This document shows positions 60,101 through 64,000 of a DNA stretch of 64,000 bases, piece by piece. The stretch is from contig NC_046673.1 of assembly GCF_003369915.1 (NCBI RefSeq), positions 24,543,718 through 24,607,717 of the forward strand. The letters run 5' to 3'. The notes below the pieces were generated by a model. It was given only the letters and a program-made list of their open reading frames with translations. It was not told the DNA's origin and made no database searches. This stretch comes from Drosophila miranda. Lineage: Eukaryota; Arthropoda; Insecta; Diptera; Drosophilidae. Each line of letters begins with the position of its first letter. Position 1 is the first letter of the stretch. Made by a program: the position numbers and the translations under genes.

Positions 60101-62117
60101 ACGGAACAGAACAGAACAGACTCACTTTTGCACACACAGGCAAAGTATTTTTTCTGCCTTATTGCGCTGCTTCTCCCATTTGCTTTTGCTTTTGGTTTTG
60201 GTTTTTTGTGGATGGCCTTCCTCTTCATTCGAAGAATCTCGATTCGATTCGTTTTCCACGTATTCTTATAATTTTTTTGTTGCACTTAACACGCACAAAA
60301 ATTTCTAAAAAAAAAGATGAGAAAAAAATTGTATCACACTCCGAATGCACTTCGTGGGCAGCACAGCTTTTATTTGATTAGTTTTCTATTTATTTTTCGA
60401 TATCAGCGAATTTGTGAGACGTATTGGCAAGTTTTCAGAGTTCCAGTTACGACAGCGAATAGTTTTTTTGGTTTTTTTTGTTAATTTTCATCCTGGCTTT
60501 CTCATTTTTTCATCCATTTTGATTATGCTCACCAAAAACCGTCAGCCAGCGCGAGCAAACGACGCACGAAGGACAAGGACGTCCGCCGCACACGATACTC
60601 AGAGCCTGTGTCCGCGTCTAGAAAAATGGAAAATGGATTTTCCTTTGCTACTGAGTCGCGGTCAAATGCAGCGCGCAGGCAGCCCACAGAGAAAAACGAA
60701 GTAAAATAAAAACTGAGAGAGAGAGAGAAAGATAGAGCAGAGCGCCTACACCGAATGAGCGAAAACGCTCCGCTCGGTTTTTGGTATCTCTCGCACTTGT
60801 GTGGAAAAGCTGCTACAGCAGGCAGACAGGCATCCAACAACAGTTCCCGCAACTGTTCCGCTGGAAGTCAGAAGCAAGAACGAAATCGGAAAGGGAACGG
60901 AACGGAACTGGAAGGGGTACGGTACGGTACGAAAAGTCGCGAGCAAATGAGCAGCAAGGATTATACATAAAAGGGGATGTTTCTATGTCTGTATGTATGT
61001 ACAATAAGTATGAAAGTTTAATGTAATAATTTATTGGATCTATTATACATGCACATATGTATGCATATGCATATGTACTCTCTTAATTTGAGCTTTTTTC
61101 TTATTGGGACGATGGTTTAATTAAATCATTATATCACAATATGTATGATGAATGAATATACCTTGCAAGAGCCATTGTCCCTTCCAATAGGACTGCCACT
61201 GCCCCCCCATTGACATTGCGAGCGATATTTTCAACACCATTGCTGTTAACGGGACATCTGTGCACGTAGGGATATATCGCCTATCGTGGCTCATCTCTAC
61301 CTTTGGCGCCAAAGAGCACTAAATTCAAAAATTTCAACACCTCCCTTCCTGCTATGATCTCCTCTATAGCAGCATTTTGTTGCTGTAAGAGTATTTCTGG
61401 AATAGACTTTTATATGGCTCATTCAGCCGAACCAGATCTAAGCGAAAAACACACAATAGTTTGATGTACACACGGATTTGAAATTATTTTATTTTCAGAA
61501 TTAATAAGACTTTTTTTGTGTTTTGTTTTTTTCAAAAATACAACAAGAAATGTATTAAATAACTATAAACATAATGTTTGTACACGTTGAAGTCATCATT
61601 AATCGTAGGTTACACTCAGGATCAAGAATCAAGGATCAAGTACAAGGAGTATTGTTGAAAATAATCTGTTAATTAATTATGTTAGCTGTTATTTGACCGT
61701 TATACATATGCATGTATGTAAGTATGTACATTACATATAAAAACGTACACGTGCATTGTCCAATTTTACATATATTTGAAGTAGTGCATTAAATACCAAA
61801 TCTATGTACAGGTTTCTGTTATGTAAAAGTTTAGCAATAAGTTTAGTTCTCAGATCACTTTAGTCTATCCTAAATGTAGCTGCATTGTAATTTCAGTTTT
61901 TCATTTAGTTTCAGTTTCAGAACTACAAGATTCTATCTACCCATCAGACTACAAGTACTAGGCGAGCACATTTTGGAAGAGGGTCCCCCGAATCAAATGA
62001 AAAGCAGTCACAGATACACAGATATACATAGATAAAGATACTGATACAGATACAGATCGTTACACGCCGAAGAAGTCAAGCACGGTACCCATCAGTCCAG
62101 CACAGTCCAGTCCAGTC

Positions 62118-62352
62118 GTGTAGTACCAAAGACTATACAATATATGTACATTTTGTTGCTAGAAAAGTTTGGGACCCAGACGAGCTGAGTGGCCCAACCC
62201 GATTGGGTAGGCAGTGGGCCACGGTCACAGGCGAAGGATAGCCTAAAAGAGAACTGAAGCCCCGCACGCGCCCCTGTCTACGCCATAGAAGAGTTTCTTG
62301 GTACCGTCCTTCATGCCACATCTTGGTATTGTATAGTCTTCGGTAATACACA
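62118..62352. repeat. 235-bp segment with ~25-bp inverted repeat ends
   Basis: The left end GTGTAGTACCAAAGACTATA matches the reverse complement of the right end, continuing for about 25 bp with two mismatches. No clear target duplication was seen. It could be a small MITE or the stem of a long hairpin. Confidence 0.4.
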
Positions 62353-63215
62353 CATTTTATGGCTAACACCGATATCTTTGCATGGGCTCTTCGAGTCGTA
62401 CAAGGTGAGTGCTATGTTTCGGTAACATAATGTACATACATATATGTAATAGCAATATTAACATGTTATGTTATACAAATTTCATAAGTTTTACTATAAT
62501 TTATACTATTTTGAATACAAACATACATACACATTCATATATATGGTACCTCTAGATGTATAGTAAATGTCAAAAATACAAACACATTCGGAATCGAACC
62601 TCATAGCGAAAAACATGAGAGTGGTCCGTCCAATGCGAATAAAATACTAGTGTGTGCAATGGTCGAAGACGTACACAATACAATACCATACCTATTTGCG
62701 CAAAGATCACTTGCATTTATCAAAAATTTTGTTTTTTGTTGCACATACACTCGTACATCAATTAATTAGAGAGAAAATGTTATACTTCGCGGTCTTTTTT
62801 GTTCTCAAAAAGAATATAAATACCTACATATGTATGTATGCATTTACGAGTAATACGAGTGATCAAATTATTTCTATCTACATATTAGAGAACTAAATAA
62901 AAAACTTTTAAAATCAGGTAATTTTTGCCGGTTTTTCCCTTTGAATTTTGGCTTGATTTTTAGTTATGCTACTGAGACCAGAGTCAAAGTGAAAGTCCTA
63001 GTACATATTAGCCTTGTGAACCCCACCTTTTTTGTAATTTTTTGTAATTTTTTGTTTGCTATTTTGGCATCTGACTAAGCCATAGCCCTTCCTCTTGTTA
63101 CCATGTTACCATCCGTGTCACCCTTACAGACTACCGTTCCATTCGATTCCGAAGTCTTCTAGAATTATCACAAGAAGTTGGCATTCGTCGTGTGTTCAGT
63201 GGCGCTTTGCCGGCG

Positions 63216-64000
63216 TCACATATAGGATGGCGAGGACTTTCGGGATCGCGAACGTGGCTTCGAGGGGCTCTTGAGGCTATGCCGAGAACTACTGCGTGGC
63301 TTGAATCCACGATCGTTCCAAGGCTCCGAAACACGGCCGAACCAATGTATTAGATCCATTACTTCTAGCTAAAATGGAAAGAGGTTCAGAGGTCAGTTAA
63401 CTCAAAAGGCTCTCAATGCGGTGGGGCTCTCACCTGGAGGGTTTGCGGCAATTCCTTAAATATTTCGCACTTGGTGAGTTGTGAATGCTGGGATAGGAAT
63501 GAGAGGCATTTCGACTTCAGAGCAGTGGCCATGTATCTATCCGCAATGCCCAGAAGACAGACCACCGAGTCCTCGTCAATCAGAGAGTACAGTGTATTCT
63601 CGCACAGTTCCTGTTAAAGCAGAGAGTGTGTTAGGGACGGATGCACCCGGATGGAATGGTGATTCCATTCCCCACTTACTTTTAGATCATCAATGGAATA
63701 ACGATCTGCCAATAGCATCAGTTCGCAGACCTGCTCGGCCCCCACCGTACGATCAATTGGTGCCCCATAGAGGTACAACAGCAAGCGGCGAAAGATCACC
63801 GGCGAGGTGTCCGTGATGATGACTTTTCTATTGATTGACTCCTGCATGCCGGACATCAGAGCCTTCTTAAACCATTCGCATCGAGCAGCGACAATTACGC
63901 GATGTGCCTTGAAGCTGTGCACCTGCAAAGCTGATGACGCAGGTTCTCCTCCTCCGGTGGAGGCTGATGTTGATGTCGGCGTGGCCTCTGTGTCCAACGC
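63216..64000 (-). CDS. BTB/POZ-domain protein, C-terminal part
   Basis: The 5' part lies beyond the right edge. Exons on the minus strand: 63680 to past 64000, 63434-63610 and 63216-63368, in phase. The BTB fold reads FKAHRVIVAARCEWFKKALM, then a TDTSPVIFRRLLLYLYGAPID strand/helix block and CELMLLADRYSIDDLKELCE. A BACK-like helical stretch follows (DEDSVVCLLGIADRYMATAL, CLSFLSQHSQL). The C-terminus is basic and RS-rich (SRHSLKSPSKPRSRSRKSSP). BTB domains of this type usually dimerise or recruit Cullin-3. Which family member this is cannot be settled without the N-terminus. Confidence 0.85.

Larger units (their letters stand above)
49097..63215. other. 14-kb region without supported coding genes
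   Basis: Lies between the first coding exon of RSG7 and the end of the BTB gene, both on the minus strand. It probably contains RSG7 non-coding 5' exons, introns and promoters and the BTB gene 3' UTR. It is dense in microsatellites: (CA)n, (GA)n, (GAC)n, (CAA)n, GAACA pentamers, GCATGAT units and TACATATGTA palindromes. Open frames over 100 codons are low-complexity translations of these repeats. Confidence 0.5.

Overview
This window is eukaryotic: genes are split by short introns with GT/AG borders and tRNA genes have internal A/B boxes. It is almost certainly a Drosophila X chromosome (Muller element A). Set2, the kinesin nod, an R7-family RGS gene (RSG7), lysyl-tRNA synthetase and a theta-class GST are all recognisable. 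To my knowledge these are X-linked in D. melanogaster. The DINE-1-like repeat variant and altered gene order suggest the obscura group, but that species call is inference.

Layout. 1-1245 (+): 3' exons of lysyl-tRNA synthetase. 1934-2005 (+): tRNA-Glu(CTC). 2890-11963 (-): a very large Set2 H3K36 methyltransferase with its promoter near 12.3-12.4 kb. 13492-16125 (+): a six-exon histidine-box membrane hydroxylase. 17014-20859 (-): theta GST with a 3-kb first intron. 21264-21651: a 388-bp Transib-type non-autonomous transposon. 23316-23387 (-): tRNA-Asp(GTC). 24072-28140 (-): nod, with a complete EcKinase-like gene (25531-26912, +) nested in one intron. 28.3-30.3 kb: short repeats and a 1.06-kb DINE-1-like element. 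31255-32245 (+): an endonuclease-G-like gene that has lost its catalytic motifs. 34016-36809 (+): a kekkon-type LRR/Ig transmembrane receptor. 36.8-42.4 kb: AT-rich, gene-poor DNA. 42446-49096 (-): RSG7. 49.1-63.2 kb: a microsatellite-rich block with no supported gene. 63216-64000 (-): 3' part of a BTB-domain gene.

The most interesting signal is in RSG7. After the normal DEP/DHEX/GGL/RGS protein, four further exons continue in perfect phase and encode a ~560-residue disordered tail with three VCPW(E/D) motifs. In vertebrates that motif is known from the tails of GPR158/GPR179, the membrane partners of RGS7-Gbeta5. The splice donor before the tail also carries an in-frame TAA, so leaving that intron unspliced gives the classical short RGS7-like protein. 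Other points of note are an internal duplication in nod that includes an intron, the nested kinase with its own TATA box, the endonuclease-G paralogue without DRGH, and a three-copy short repeat that sits upstream of minus-strand Motif 1/Motif 6 promoters.

All splice structures were read by eye from splice sites, phase continuity and family knowledge; no transcript data were available.
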